Positions 35,357 to 49,600 of a stretch of 64,000 bases of DNA are shown piece by piece. Every line of letters starts with the position of its first letter. Positions within the stretch are counted from its first letter, which is position 1. The DNA lies in the NCBI GenBank assembly GCA_029962745.1, contig CM057162.1, positions 15,165,397 through 15,229,396 on the forward strand. The letters run 5' to 3'. Both the position numbers and the translations under genes were made by a program. The notes under the pieces are model-generated. The model saw only the letters and a list, made by a program, of their open reading frames with translations. It was not told the DNA's origin and ran no database searches. This stretch comes from Echinometra lucunter (Eukaryota; Echinodermata; Echinoidea; Camarodonta; Echinometridae).

Positions 35357-38300
35357 TATCTCTCTGCAGATAGGCGATACATAAACCGACTGTTTTGGAA
35401 TGACGGGGAGCCAAACAATGCAAACGAGAGATGCATTGAGATTAGAAGAAAGGGCTTCCAAAATGATTGGAACGATATTGATTGTTCTTCTAGAAATGGG
35501 TATATATGCCAGTTTGGTAAGTAAAAATACTCAAAATAATATTTTACCAATTAATTTACTGTTGGGTTCTGTTTAATTAACATTGCAATAATGCTTTTTT
35601 GACAACAATACTTAAAATAAGATTCTAGAAACAGAATCCTAGAGACAAATTATCGTGATTCACAGTAAAGAGACTTTACTTTCCAGAACTCTTCCAAGAG
35701 CCTATTTGGCCAGGACAGCTGCCCAGCGAAGATGTTTCCCAAATGATCCTCACATAATTAGTTTTGAAAATAATAAATGTGGGGTATATGGAATTATCTA
35801 AGTTCCCCCTTTCAATAGAGCGAGCTACTTTCAGTAATGGTGCAATATATGTAATTATGATTTTTTTTAATCACTTTTATTGAAACAAAATACAAATAAG
35901 ACGATGAGAAGTTAGTATAGGCAACGGATTCAGTAATGATTGGTAATGCAGTATTTTAAATAATGTGGCACTTTCCTTCGACATGTTTTCCTCACTTCTC
36001 TCAATATAGAATTCTCTAGGCATAGATATAAGAAGAACGTATCAGTATTCCTTTTCTTTTTCTCAGATAATTTTTCTATATGAGAAACTGTTTCACCACG
36101 TTCAAGAAACATTTGCGCTGCCATCTAAAAGGTTTTGGTTAAATGAACATTCATAAGGTAGAAGGGTGACATGGACGTTTGCCGGGTGATATTCTTTTCA
36201 CTACTGGCTACATGTTACCGAAACTTGGGTTAAACATTACTAAACAGACACGCATTTTGCCATCGTACCCATAATTGCACTACCAAACAAACCTTCAGCT
36301 CACCCGTTACCATATATTTGATAATAAGGAGCTTTAGATACGCGACGCAGCTCAGACAACGCGGAATCTTGCCAAAAATGTTGTTGTGCGCATGCGCGAG
36401 ACAGCTCTTTTCCAATCCATCCTGCGTCGTCTGTTTACACGACGGTTCTTCTGGGGCCAGTTTGCGCATATGTTTGTTTACACTAGAGTTCTGCCATATT
36501 TGTGATAAAATTCAGGAAAACCGGTGGTAAATGAGTCTGACTAGTCAGCGCACACAATATCAGCAAAAATGTGCTGTACGTACGTATTATGCTCACAAGG
36601 GAAGGCATATTGCGTCATGTCTGACTGCTGAGATATGGAGTAGGCTATTTAAGAATGGAAAAGAGAAAGGATCATAGATTGAGGGGAAGACAAAGAGATG
36701 CGTAAGGAAAATAGGTGATAGGATGAAGGGAAAACAAAGAAATACAGAAGAAAAAGAGCAGGATAAGCGAAAATATTAAAAGATAACAAGAACAATGATA
36801 AAGGAACGGAATCAAAGAATGTAGGCCTACATAAGAATATAGGCTACAGTATCACTGAGTATAGAGAAAAGGAAAGGGAAAACATTGAAATAAGCAAGGA
36901 AAATAGAAAGAGAATAGAGGGTATGATGGAGGGATATAAAACCATTGGACAAAAATTTTCAAATAAAATGTCAAAATTAACTTTACTTCATGCTGACATA
37001 GTCTAACCATTACATTTTATACAATTTTACTTCATGCATACCAAATAATAATTGTTGTAACAATTCATTTCACATATTAACCCGAAATTTAGATAATTGA
37101 AAACAAAAAGAAAAATCGATAATTGGTAAAGACTAATGAATTTAAACAAAACCGTATAAATAATGTGGTCCAATATAAAAGGTGTAGCAGTAACATTCTA
37201 CAATTATAATTTCCCTTCTTTTGTTTCGTAACAAAACAGCATGCATATTGATAATATAATTTCTTAAAGTTCTCTCTTTATAAAATGAGTTTCTTAATGA
37301 ATATTTTTTTGTGTGTGATTGTGTGTGTATATGTGTAAATGTGAAGAAAAAATATGGCGATAATGACAAAACAGAACGAATGCAAATACAACTCTACTAA
37401 CCATGAACAAAATATCCAAAATCCATATTTAATGTTGCAAGAGAGAATCGTTTCAAAATGAATGATAAAATCTATGGCAAGCTGTAACTGAACCCAGGTA
37501 GCCAAAAAGGAAGACGCAACGGGAGCGATCGCCCCCATCCAAATACGCAAAAAAGGAGGGGGGGGGAAAGAATGTGAGCAAGAAAAGAAAAAAGTAAAAT
37601 AAGGTAAGAAAAGCAAAAGAAAAAAAAACGAAGACAAAAGCTCTGCATTCTCCCACCTGGCAGGCGCGCTCAATATGTATCATCACTATACCGCTCCCCC
37701 ATTTCCACTAAAATTATAACTGAGAGTAATAATCACTGATACATTTTTAAACAAATTTTCTTCCACAGATGGCTAACACCCGTGGAATTTTCCACGGGTA
37801 CAGTGCTGCTGTTGTATTCAAAGATTTATAGCTCTAGTGGAGAAAACAATGAATGTTTGATTTGTCATGTTCTGATTAATGTCTCTTTCACAACTTGAAA
37901 TCTGGTTCTCATAATATGATGATTTAGATTGTTTGATCATATTCCAGACAAGATCCCTTTGGGAAATAAATTGTTGTCTGTCGATTTCAAACTTTGATTT
38001 ACGCCATCTCCGCTCAAGTCTCTTCCGGAGTTTCTTGGCTTCTGCGATATCCTCCGTATACCATCTATTGAAAGGTCTAATGGTAATGTTGCATATCTTT
38101 AGCGGAGCATGCTTCTCCAGAATTTGAGAAAGTGTTCGCTCATACTGCTTAATCAGCTGGTTAAACTCTGACTCTGGATTAGTGATTAAGTCTGATGTTT
38201 TAAGATCTGCAGCAAAATCATCATGGTTGATGGACTTCAACTTTCGATACGAGATGGTCTGTCTCTTCGGGGCTGGTTTCGTAATGTTCAGAACACAGTG

Positions 38301-41300
38301 TAATGCAGCATGGTCACTGAGAAAAGATGACACCTCAACGGATTTGATGAGATTATCACAGGAACGAGTAATCACATAGTCCAAAATATGACCATTCACA
38401 CGAGTCTCATCCTGCACAAATTGGACTAGACCAAAGGAGTCAAGAATATCTCTCAATTTTAGTGTCTCCGCATTGGTAGAATTATCCCAGTGCACGTTGA
38501 AATCGCCGACAATCAAAAGTTTGCACTGTGAAGAAACAAGAGTTGCTGTACTGTATAATCTGCAAACTCATCAAGGAACAAAGCGGTAGGGATCTTGTTC
38601 TTTTTACTATACAGATCACAAACTTTGATCGGGGTGGAAGTCCCAGGAAACGGGATATCGCAACAGACGCTCTCAAAATTCAAAGCACTGAAGGTTGACG
38701 TAACACCTCTCTTGATTGATGATCGATGAAGAATGGCAATACCACCACCCAGACGGTTAGGACGAGGAAGATGATAGAAAGTTAAGCCAGCTAATGTCAG
38801 GTCACCAATCACCTTCCTGTGCTGTTCTGAATCAGAAAGCCAGGTCTCTGTGAGGCATGCAATGTCAAAATGATGTTGAATAAAATGATCAACCAGAATG
38901 TATGTTTTATTACAGACAGATTGGGCATTGATCACACATATCTTGGCACTCTTTGTCACATGCAACAATTGATTTATCAGAAGACCTTGAGGATTTGCTT
39001 GTGTTGTCATCGCGGACATCAAGATGGGGAGAAATCTTTGAAGAAGAACATTTTTGCTTTCTTCTCACTGCCCTTTTACCTCTGTGAATTGGTCGTTTGT
39101 GAATGCCCATTGATTTGATGTTCTGCCACACTTCATCCTGTAGCAGACATGCCTGGTTCAGATGAAGCAATTTGTTTCTGTCATATATCTTACGGTGCTC
39201 TGTCAGTGTAGTCAAATCACGCGAAATAGTCATAACGGTATAGCGTTACTTTATTAGTCGGTTCATCCTTCCAACGTTCACAACATAAGACCAACATTAC
39301 ACTCTCTGTATCCATAGTAACCATCTCAAACAATACTGTGACACTCCCTTATCCAAAAAAACAAAATAAACAATATTTTGGGATTAGCCTGCCGAGTTAC
39401 TAGGGATTAGCCTGTCGAGCTACTAGCACGAGGAGCCGGCTTTTATTTCATATATTTTTTTTTTACAAAATTGCACTTCGAATGACATGTTGAAGACAGT
39501 ATGTACATCTGACACCTGAACCATTGTTAAGATAATCATCTTAAATCTTATGACCTACCCTAACCCTAATTCAGCCCGGGGTTAAAAAAACAGAGATAAA
39601 AACTATATAAGTGCAAAAACTCTGAAAAAACCCTATGGCTATCAACCAAAATCCTAACATCAATAAGATTTAGCTTCTTCTGCTTTGAACTTTTACATAA
39701 TAGGTAAATCGGGCTTCTCGACTAAATGTATTTTTAAAAAGACGTGCTAGCTTCATGTAGTGGAAGGCTAGAATGACTCTTCTCATTCCCCACACCCTAC
39801 TCACGCATCTGCGTCCTTTCATATTCAAAGTACCCGCCATTGAATGGACGGAATTCATTCCGTTCCACTTGCCCGACTTATCATTCTCACTGTTGCCGTA
39901 TAAACAACATTTACCAGCTATACTACGTAACGCTGGAAAATACATGTTCATCCTTCCAACGTTCACATCATAAGACCAACATTACACTCTCTGTATCCAT
40001 AGTAACCATCTCAAACAATACTGTGACACTCCCTTATCCAAAAAAGCAAAATAAACAATATTTTGGGATTAGCCTGCCGAGCTACTAGAACACTACATAG
40101 AAGGGCGTAGTTTCTGTCAAACATTATTCTCAACAAAGGATATCAGATTCTAAATGAATAAATTTTCGTCATGATATTTGCCTTGAAAAGCCGAGGAGTT
40201 CTGGAATTATGCATGACCAGGTCATAATCGAATAACCTAACTGAACGATTAAAATCAGTACTCGGTAGTAGTATATGTCAAATAATTTTGATAGAATATT
40301 CAAACCAATTTCTCAACCAAAAAATCTGATGGTGGAATAAGGGTTAAATGCTTGTACATTCAAGAAAAAGAACAGCCGTTGATTGCAAATTTGGAATATT
40401 ACACTCCCAATCAAATTTCATACATTGTTATCTCGGAAATACATAGTATTTCGATACATAATTTATGGTATCGAGACTTTAGACTTATGAAACATGTTCA
40501 ACATTCACATCCATGACAGCGAAATTTATACGCTACAACTTTAATGCTTGAGATACAGATAGTCTATCTTGCAGACTATCTTCAACATAGCAATCCTTGG
40601 CTCTTTCCCCTTTCCATCTACCATGTCTTTTCCAGATTCTATCATTCACCCTTGCCCTAGCTGCTGCTGTAGCTCACTAGCCCTCAAAGAATGGAGGCTA
40701 ATATTCAAATTTCCGCTTACTTCCTTAAGGCGAGCAACAACTGTCTCGCGTGTTCTTGTGTAACTAATAGGCTTGTCCTTGTGTATTAAAAAATTTCTTT
40801 CTCTATTACCGTATGAGGGCTTAAACAAAAAATGATCCGACTTTGGATCGATACCAGCACAAACCATGTATCGCTTCACTAAAATGGGACATGCGCTTGT
40901 CTGTCCTTTGCTAATGACTACCTCATCTCCTTTTCTAAACTGATCAGTTTTACTTCTCGATATTTGCAAAGACATATAATCATCATGAAAAATGATGTCA
41001 CTACATTTCAAAGATCGAGCTTCGTCAAACCTTAAAAACCCACTGAAACAAAGAACGATGAAAGCCAAATCACGAAGAATGAGAATGTCTTGAGTGTCTT
41101 TATATATGTCGCAAAGCATGGTTATCTGCTCGTTCGTCAGGATGTCCTTCTTTGACACTTTTGTATAATTCTTCCTTTTGGCCGCTTCCACCAAATTTAA
41201 CCACAAAATTATTTGCTGTAGGATCTTTGAAACCCTTCAAATTATGGGCCCATTTGATGGCATACAAAGTACCTTGAATAACGCTTTGTGACTTTCCTTC

Positions 41301-44300
41301 ATCTATTAAACTCGTCAAGTACAAAGCAACATGAATCGGCTCGGCCGGTAGCGCTTTGCCGCCCTCAGCAGTAACAAACTCCTCCCATCTCTTGAAGATA
41401 GAATAATACTTATTGGTCATCCTGTCGCTTCTAGACTCCACTAAATGCGAGGCCATACGATCTGCCAAACGTAGTAGGTTGCTAGATGCTCCCATTGACT
41501 CCACTTCATCTTTGATTGATCTTCGTAGCCCTAGGCCTGTTGAGAATGAAAGATAAAAATACCTAAAAACGTAGTTTCAAAGCAACCATTGTAAATTCGT
41601 GTCCTGCAGAACTAAAAATGCCGTTATTGCCCCTTCCTCTCTTAACTTCTTGGCATGAAAAATTATGCCATTCTTTGACAAATGAAACAAATAATCCTCC
41701 TTGGGAAATTTTTGGCCAGTACGGTGCCGATTTCCATTGCGGTACAATCAAGGTACCTTCTGCCCTCTCCTGGATTGCTTTCTCTATTACCCTAGCTACT
41801 AAACGAGGTGGAGGTACCCACCAATTGACATCATTTTCCCATGTCTGTTTAAAGGCATCAACGCCTTCTGTAGTGGGACATCCCCATCTCGAATTGAATC
41901 GTTCACATTTCGAGTTGTAATCACATGCGAATCTGTCGACCGTATGAGGTCCCATTTTCGGTCTAGGAATTGAAATATCCTGGGGCTTATTATATGACCC
42001 AATCATCACTGTCTGCTATTCTACTTAGACCATCCGCCCTTTTGTTCTGTTCCCTGGGGATCCAAACCGGATCTATGCCCAATGCATACTATTCACATGT
42101 CTCATGACTATCTCAATTGCTATCTTCTGCAATTGTCTATTCTTGCTGCCTTTTTGAACTATTCTCGTGACATTTCTATTATCCGTGTAACAACGAATAT
42201 TCTGCCCTTCCAGGCATGGCCCAAACGACTTCAGGGCTCTATTCAGAGCTTCAATTTCTCTCCATGAAGAACTATTCTCCACTTCAGACTCTGTCCAAGA
42301 GCCAACCACTTCCAGGTTTTGAGCTTCACTAATGTATGCCCCATACCCGGTGCCTGATGCATCGGTGAACAAACAACAATTACACGATTTCACAAGTGAA
42401 ATGGGTATACCGTTAAGCCTGTCTAAATGTTTGTACCAAAACATTAATTCTGCCACTCCTTCTGCAGAAACTAATACTGGGGCATTCCATGACGCCTGAC
42501 TATTAATACACTTGAAAACCTCTTTTGTTTTCAGCTGAACTATCGTTCCAACAGCAGGCTGCATCGATATGATTTGGCCCGCAACACCAGCTAAAACTCG
42601 CACTGGAGTTAGTTTATTGCCTTTCTGCACTTTCACAAGGATGCTTTGAATTGACTGTTTACAGTCAAGGGTAATAATAGCATATTATGTTATGCAGGGC
42701 CCGCTGGAAGATCAGCTGATAGCTGAAGTGGCTTCCCTGGGTAAATAAGAGTTATTATTATTATTATTATTATTACATTTTTGTATTCTCTCCTCGGTAA
42801 TATGAACATCTCCTTCTCGGAAATTCCAAGTCAATCCAAGCCACGTTGCCTTACTCTTGGGGGCCCAATCGCATTTGTCTTCTGCGAGAATAAAACCAAG
42901 TTTATTCAAATCTGACTTGATAGCCCTACTAATTTCATTTGCTTCGTCTATGTCCTTACATCCCGCAATCCCGTCGTCTAGGAACATGACGACCTTCTTT
43001 TCCTTGTGACCGCCAATGCGTGACTGGGACTCTGGTTAACTTTGTGAAAATGTAACCAGCGGTAGAAATTCCAAACGGCAAAACATTGAAAACAAAGTAT
43101 CTTTTCTGACCTTCAAACTAAAAGGCAAAGCCTAGGTACTGTCTGCATGTCTGTGCTCTTCAAAAATGTCTACGTGGTGGTATGCCGATTTAAGATCGAA
43201 TGTAAATACATGATCCCCTTCTTGGAAAACATCCATGGCAACTGAGGCATCTTCGTACTTAAATTTGTTCTTGTACAAATGTGGATTGATATGCCTGCAA
43301 TCCAAAACAAGTCTGCATTTGCCCTTATTTTCAGAGACAGTCAAGGGATTCACCACAGTAGGTTTTGATTTCACTTCTGATACACAACCTTTTTCTAGTA
43401 ACCTTCCAATTTCCTCTTGCACAAAATTCAAGTGGTTCAGTGCAGATCTGTTATTGCGGAGCTCTTTACTCTCCGGCAAAGTATGCAAAGGCAATTTATA
43501 GCCGTTCTCAACAACGTCTAAAATCTCTTTACTAGCCCCCAAATCGGCCCACATACTTGCATTCTGTTTCAATTTACCCACTGGAGATATTTTTTCCTCC
43601 TTTCTAGATTTCATTGACTCTGCGTTCTGAACATATTCATATTTAGATCTTGCTTCTTTCTCTATTCCAAGAGGAAAATCAAATTCTTTCTGTCTACGAT
43701 CAAATAAAAACTTAGATTCACTTATCTGATCTGAACTTATGCCTCTTGCTTGACAGTCATCCTTCCAATGACCAGGCTTCCCGCAGGAAAAACAGAGCCC
43801 CGGTTTCTTGCGTTCCTCTGCTGCAACATGACTGACTGGCGTGTAGCTGTCTTGATCTTTGACGTTACCCTTCCATATATGCATGTAGCCTTGCCCCCTG
43901 CATAAGAATGAAAGCGCCTAGGCTTAGCCTTCTTCAGTTTCTTGGCTTTCCTCTCTGCTCGCGCTTCTGCTTTGTACATGCGTTTTTCATCTTCGGAGTT
44001 TTCAGCTAACGAATTCTTTCGTATTCTGCTACCATTTTCCAACCCAACGGCGAACTGTCGGCCATTTTGATAAGCTTCTGTCTCTTCTCTATAATTAAGT
44101 TCGATACCTTCAACAATCTTGACCTCAGCATCAGAAACAGCTCCCGGCGTATCATCTGCTTCTTTCAAGTAGTGCTCGGCTTCTTTAAGTTTCCTATGAA
44201 CTTTGACGTTGACTATGTACTGTTCTTCGTTGCCCTTTTGCTGAAATTTATAATCATCAGTGTGCATCTCTTCGATTTTTGCGACTTGTGCGTCGCTAAG

Positions 44301-46569
44301 AGCTTTCTTACTTTCACTTAAAGACTGCTGGAAATTGCTCAATCTATTTGATATCAGACTGTCTAAATCAGAAAGAAGCCTGTTCTGACTCTGGTTCAAT
44401 TTTGTGTCAATAAGCTCAGCTACCCTCGCTGGATCCATGTTGAAAATCTCGAAACTCAGGCTCCAAACCGAAAACGTCAGTAAAAAAAAAAAAAAAAAAA
44501 AAACTGGAGCTCCAAAAAGACGTGCTAGCTTCATGTAGTGGGAGGCTAGAATGACTCTCCTCATTCCCCACACCCTACTCACGCATCTGCGTCCTTTCAT
44601 ATTCAAAGTACCCGCCATTAAATGGACGGAATTCATTCCGTTCCGCTTGCCCGACTTATCATTCTCACTGTTGCCGTATAAACAACATTTACCAGCTATA
44701 CTACGTAACGCTGGAAAAAGAAAATGTCTCCTGCATCATGTGTAAGACACAAGCTTGTACTCCCATCTCCCTGGTTAGACGATGCACCAAACACAACATA
44801 CATGTTCTTCAATGAATCTATACATAAACTTAGGACTATAATACCTCCATACACACACCAAATCCCATCTCCCTGCATACACTGAAACATCAGGGGGATG
44901 GGAGTAATTCCCCATCTCCCTGGTATAATGATGAGAGAGAATCGAGAAGTCATTCTCAAACCAGGCATAGCAGGCTTACATGTATTCTTCGTCGTGCATG
45001 ACTGAGGTGTTTACTGACCGGCCAGGCAGTATACCAGTCAAATTAGTCACCGTTTCCCCCTTTTTCTGCATGAAGACGAAGGAAAGGTAAGTGATATTTT
45101 TTATATTACATGAATAAACTCTATATTTTTTAAAATTGAATTTTGTAATTGAGGAAGTCCTCAGTACTGCGTCAGTGAACTCGCATCAAGGAGTCGTGTT
45201 GAGCTAATCTTTTCATGGTTTATACATGTGAATGGTTGCTCTCGTACTACCACCCCTTTGTCGTCAGCAAGTTCAAAGTCATAGTAGACACAACAACACC
45301 GTCCCCCTGCTCTGTCCCCACAGTACACCCTCCCCCCACAGTACACCCTCCCCCAATCGTGCTATTCCCGCAATTTTCCAACCTACGCATACGTGTGTGT
45401 ATATCGAATACAGAAAGCTAAGCCCACTCGAACGATCATATGCAAACAGACGGCTGTCATATACGCCTACCAGTCTTTTCATGTAGCTTCGCAAAACTTA
45501 TGTACACAACTTTTGACTAATTCATTAAAAGACGGTACGATAAACATCTAATCGGCAAGGTAGATCGGATGATAAAGTTGAAAAACAAACTATCGTATAG
45601 TTTGTTAGAATCCTATTGTTGTGCAACGAATCGCGGGGAAGGAAAAGAGGGGCGAAGAGCTCGTGGAATCGTTCGCTCTCGCTTGATTCTCATACGCTTC
45701 GCGTGCAAATCTGTGTGAACCGTGGAGGACGGGCAGTGCTCTCGCTTTCATCGATTCACTATTGTGACGTCATTTTATCACGCTTTTGCGTTATGACGAT
45801 TTCGCGTGATCTGACTACACTGACTGTGGATACATGATCCTGACGAGCGGAATTACAATGCTCACCAGATTCAAACTCAGGCCTGCTTAGTCCTGGATTC
45901 AGATGAATGTCACCCGATAAGAGAAGTCGTAGTTGGAAAGTCGAGGTTGTGTTTGCATAATAGGCGATACGATTTTCAACAAACTTGGAAAGCTTGTATT
46001 ATATTTCATTATAGTATATTTTCTTTCTTATGTTCAGCTTTTGTAAGTGCCACTTTATTTTTACGAAGTGCCTTTGTCGCTCGTGCCCCCCCCCCTCCAC
46101 TTTGAAAGACGTTCCGCCGCCCCTGCGTTTTAGAGAGGAAGTGTTATCATGTGTTGAAAATATATATATTTTTTTTTTGGTCACTCTCAAGGCATGTGCT
46201 CAGGGATACCTCCAGATGAAATTACTCAACAAGTACTCTACCGTGGAGACTGCTACCAATTCTTTGATGCCGATTCAATGTGGGAAGAAGCGAGCAATCG
46301 CTGCCGAATTCTCGGAGGATACCTCGCAGAAGTTCTCGACAGGAGCACACAAGATTTCCTATCCTCTGAGATATCAAGTAAATATGGTACTAGCAAGCAA
46401 TGGTGGATTGGTGGGTACACAGATGAATCAGGCGCCCCGCGATCCTGGTTCTGGATAGACAGTGAGTGCAGGTGTTGTTTTGCTTTAGTATTTAAATTGA
46501 TCTTCATCACTTCCAGATTATTAAAAGCATGGCACAGTTGTAAAATTTCGCATGTTCATGTGATGCATG

Positions 46570-46625
<56 letters not shown>

Positions 46626-49600
46626 GTCAAACCTGTCTTAGTAGCCATCTCTCTATAAAGGCCACCCATACCAAGATCGTTTAATATGGTTAATTTTTTT
46701 TTTCATCCTTGCCATTTTCTTAGTATACAGTCATTTTCAAGTTTCGCAGTGGAATGGCCTTTCATAGGAATGCGTGATATTTGGGGGAAGATCACTGATG
46801 CGTGTCATTTTTTTATGGGACACCCGGTATATATCAAGCAATGGAAGTTGACTTATCAAGCCCTGCGAACATTATAACACCATAAAGCTACTCAGAGTAA
46901 AACTATTTTGGGACTGGGAAAATATTTTTTCCCCGTTTTTAATAGCTATAAAGCTGGCTGCACGTTTTATGTTTTATTTTTTTATTTATTTATTTATTTT
47001 TGTTTGTTTATTTGTTTATTTTAGGAGTTTCTTGGAATGGGCTTTATTTTTTTTTTTTCAGTTGTTCAGTTGTCGTTCTCGTATACATTGATTAGCAACT
47101 GCTTTTATACGTTTGTGGACCCCTTTGTAAATTCAGTACTGTTACAAGGCAGTCCATTACATTTCAGTAAATAGAAGAATGAAGAAAAAAAAAAAAGCAT
47201 CATGCATCCATATTCTCGTCCTCACGAAAGAGAGTGCAAATAAAGCTTATTGGTCTTCGTATACTTTGTCATTGCTTATACATATGACCGCTGTCTAAAC
47301 TGCAGCATTTTATTCGCATCTCTCCCACAGATACAAGGATTTCAGTCGTCCAGTGGAAAGATGGAGAACCGAACGATATTTGGAGAAATGAAGACTGCAT
47401 CGAACTTTCAAACTCCGATGAGCGAAAATGGAATGACGAGAGATGTTCTGTCAATCGACGCCATGTCTGCCAATACGGTACAACAGACATCACCTGCAAA
47501 TCGTTTTTTTTTTTCTAACATATATACATGGTATTTTCTGTAATAACAGAAAATTCAGTATATTATACCCAACCCGCTTGGGTTATCTCAATTTACATTT
47601 GGTATATAAGCAAGAGATACAGGAGGCATAGATTCCCATGATTATTCACCGTGATCCTCAAAACATCCAAACGAACACAACGTCGCTAACAACAGGTTCT
47701 TTACAATCTGTTAAGTTGTTTGCCACCTTTGAATAATTTCATCTTAAAATGTCGTTTATCTATTTTTTAATCGTTTCCCGTTGTTTTATTGATGTTGCTG
47801 TATTTTTGTTTCGTTTCTAAACGAAAATCAACTCTTCCTCTCCCTTTTTTTTAATGTCCTTTTAAGAAATTCATTGAATGTCTTACTTAACTACTTTCAC
47901 GAAAATGGGCATACACGTGCTCTGATGGGGGAGAAAATGGGATTTTTTTTTAGTATATGCCCAAAATAGATTTAAGTTCCAACTAATCGTTGATCTGTAC
48001 GCTCTTTGCCAACTGATTATGAGTGGTACATGTACTGCCTTGCTCATATAATCAAGATAAAGTCACCCCTACAGAGCCTTTGGATAACTTATTATGTTTC
48101 GTCTTTATATCTACCACTTACACATTCTCGCTAAATAATTCAAACATGCATGGAGCATACTTATTATGATTCACCCTTTGTAATCGCAATGTCTGCCGGC
48201 CTAATTGCTTGGGCAAAATAAGGTATCCTCCACTTAATCTGACCAGATGTTGAAAATATGTTCGTACAATTTCGCAAGCTAAGGTAAGATGTTGATGCCG
48301 GAAATGAAGCATAAAGGATTCTAGTTAGTATAGAAGGATAACGGGAATGGAGGAGTTATAACTACTGATAACTTTTTTTGGCATGACACATTTGGCATGA
48401 CACAAAGAAAAATATATCATTGTAATTAACAGGGTCATGTGCAACCAAGTGGGTCTGAATTAACAGGCATATTACAAAATGATGAAGTGCTTAATGTGAT
48501 TTCCGAGAGCAGTTATCTTCCCAAATCTCCTTGCACACGATTTCCAACGAATGTTGAGAACGGGGCGTAAAATTTTGTGAACAACGATTATGTCCCTCTA
48601 CCAATGGTATTTATTTTATTATGTGCAAATAACTTTTTAAGATCAGTTTGTAATAAAATAGAATATTATCGACTGAGCCAACTCGCCTCCTATATGTTTT
48701 AAGACATTTAAGATTTCAGCTTCAGATCATCTCACGCCATAGGCCTTAAACTAATTATGGACATTTTATACTCTGAAAGGTTTACCGTCCTGTGGGGATC
48801 CAGGAGAGCCACTCCATGGGTCCAGGTCTCCCTCTGATACTTCCACCTTCCTAGATGGAGCTACCATAGATTTTTACTGTGATCCGGGTTATGAGGTCAT
48901 AGGAAATTCATCCGCTATGTGCATGTTGAATGGTCAGTGGGATTCAGAAAGACCCCTATGTAAAGGTAGGTCTTTCTTGCACAAGAAATGAATGGGATTA
49001 TTTTTAACAATCATTTTAATACATATACCAATTTCGGTGGATGAATGACATCTGAAAGTATTTGGATTAAGTTTACCTCATCTAAATCACCTTCGATAAC
49101 AATAGATTTTAAATGCACATAAATATTTGACTTATTTTAGCAGTATCTGCTATGGAAATTCTTGTTTGAACAGGGTGACTGTCATACACTACAATAATAG
49201 GCCTAATCTCTCAGTTAACATTCGATAGATTCAATTTTGACAATTTGTGAATGGAGAGCATTTTACCTCAGTAGTATTTAACAGTTTCTCTTTGATCACA
49301 AACTATAATGCCTTTGCAATGTTTTCCATTCCTCTTATCTCAGCCATCGAATGCTCAAATAACATTTCTTCTGTGGGCAATGTGACAAATGTGACCGTAT
49401 CTTCGCATACTTATCGAGGGGTGGCTACCTACACGTGCTCACAAGGCTACATCCCCGATGCTCCTCCGGTCAGCTTCTGTCAAGCGGATGGAACATGGAG
49501 CTATCCCAACTTTACATGCATGGGTTTGTATATTGAACGGATACCAACATTTTGCTTTCGCGTGAAGCACCGATGCAGGAGACTGAAGGTTCATGTGACC

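Larger units (their letters stand above)
39261..44718 (-). mobile_element. DIRS-order (tyrosine recombinase) retrotransposon with split direct repeats
   Basis: On the minus strand the order is repeat A1 (44718-44514), gag-like gene, CCHC knuckle, RT, RNase H, tyrosine recombinase, repeat B1 (40088-39946), repeat A2 (39940-39736), 332 bp of other sequence, repeat B2 (39403-39261). A1-ORFs-B1-A2-B2 is the arrangement of PAT and Ngaro elements. The extra 332 bp between A2 and B2 is unusual. Frameshifts and stops in every gene show that it is dead. It probably inserted into intron 6 after the gene duplication, since gene A intron 5 is only 529 bp. Confidence 0.85.

Noticed and set aside
44439..44636. 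N-terminal extension of the gag-like frame
   Set aside because: It runs into split repeat A1 and a T-rich stretch, and the same peptide appears at A2 without gag. The ATG at 44438 is a better start.
39736..44718. LTR retrotransposon with 205-bp LTRs
   Set aside because: The element encodes a tyrosine recombinase, not a DDE integrase, and has the additional B repeats of a split-direct-repeat element.
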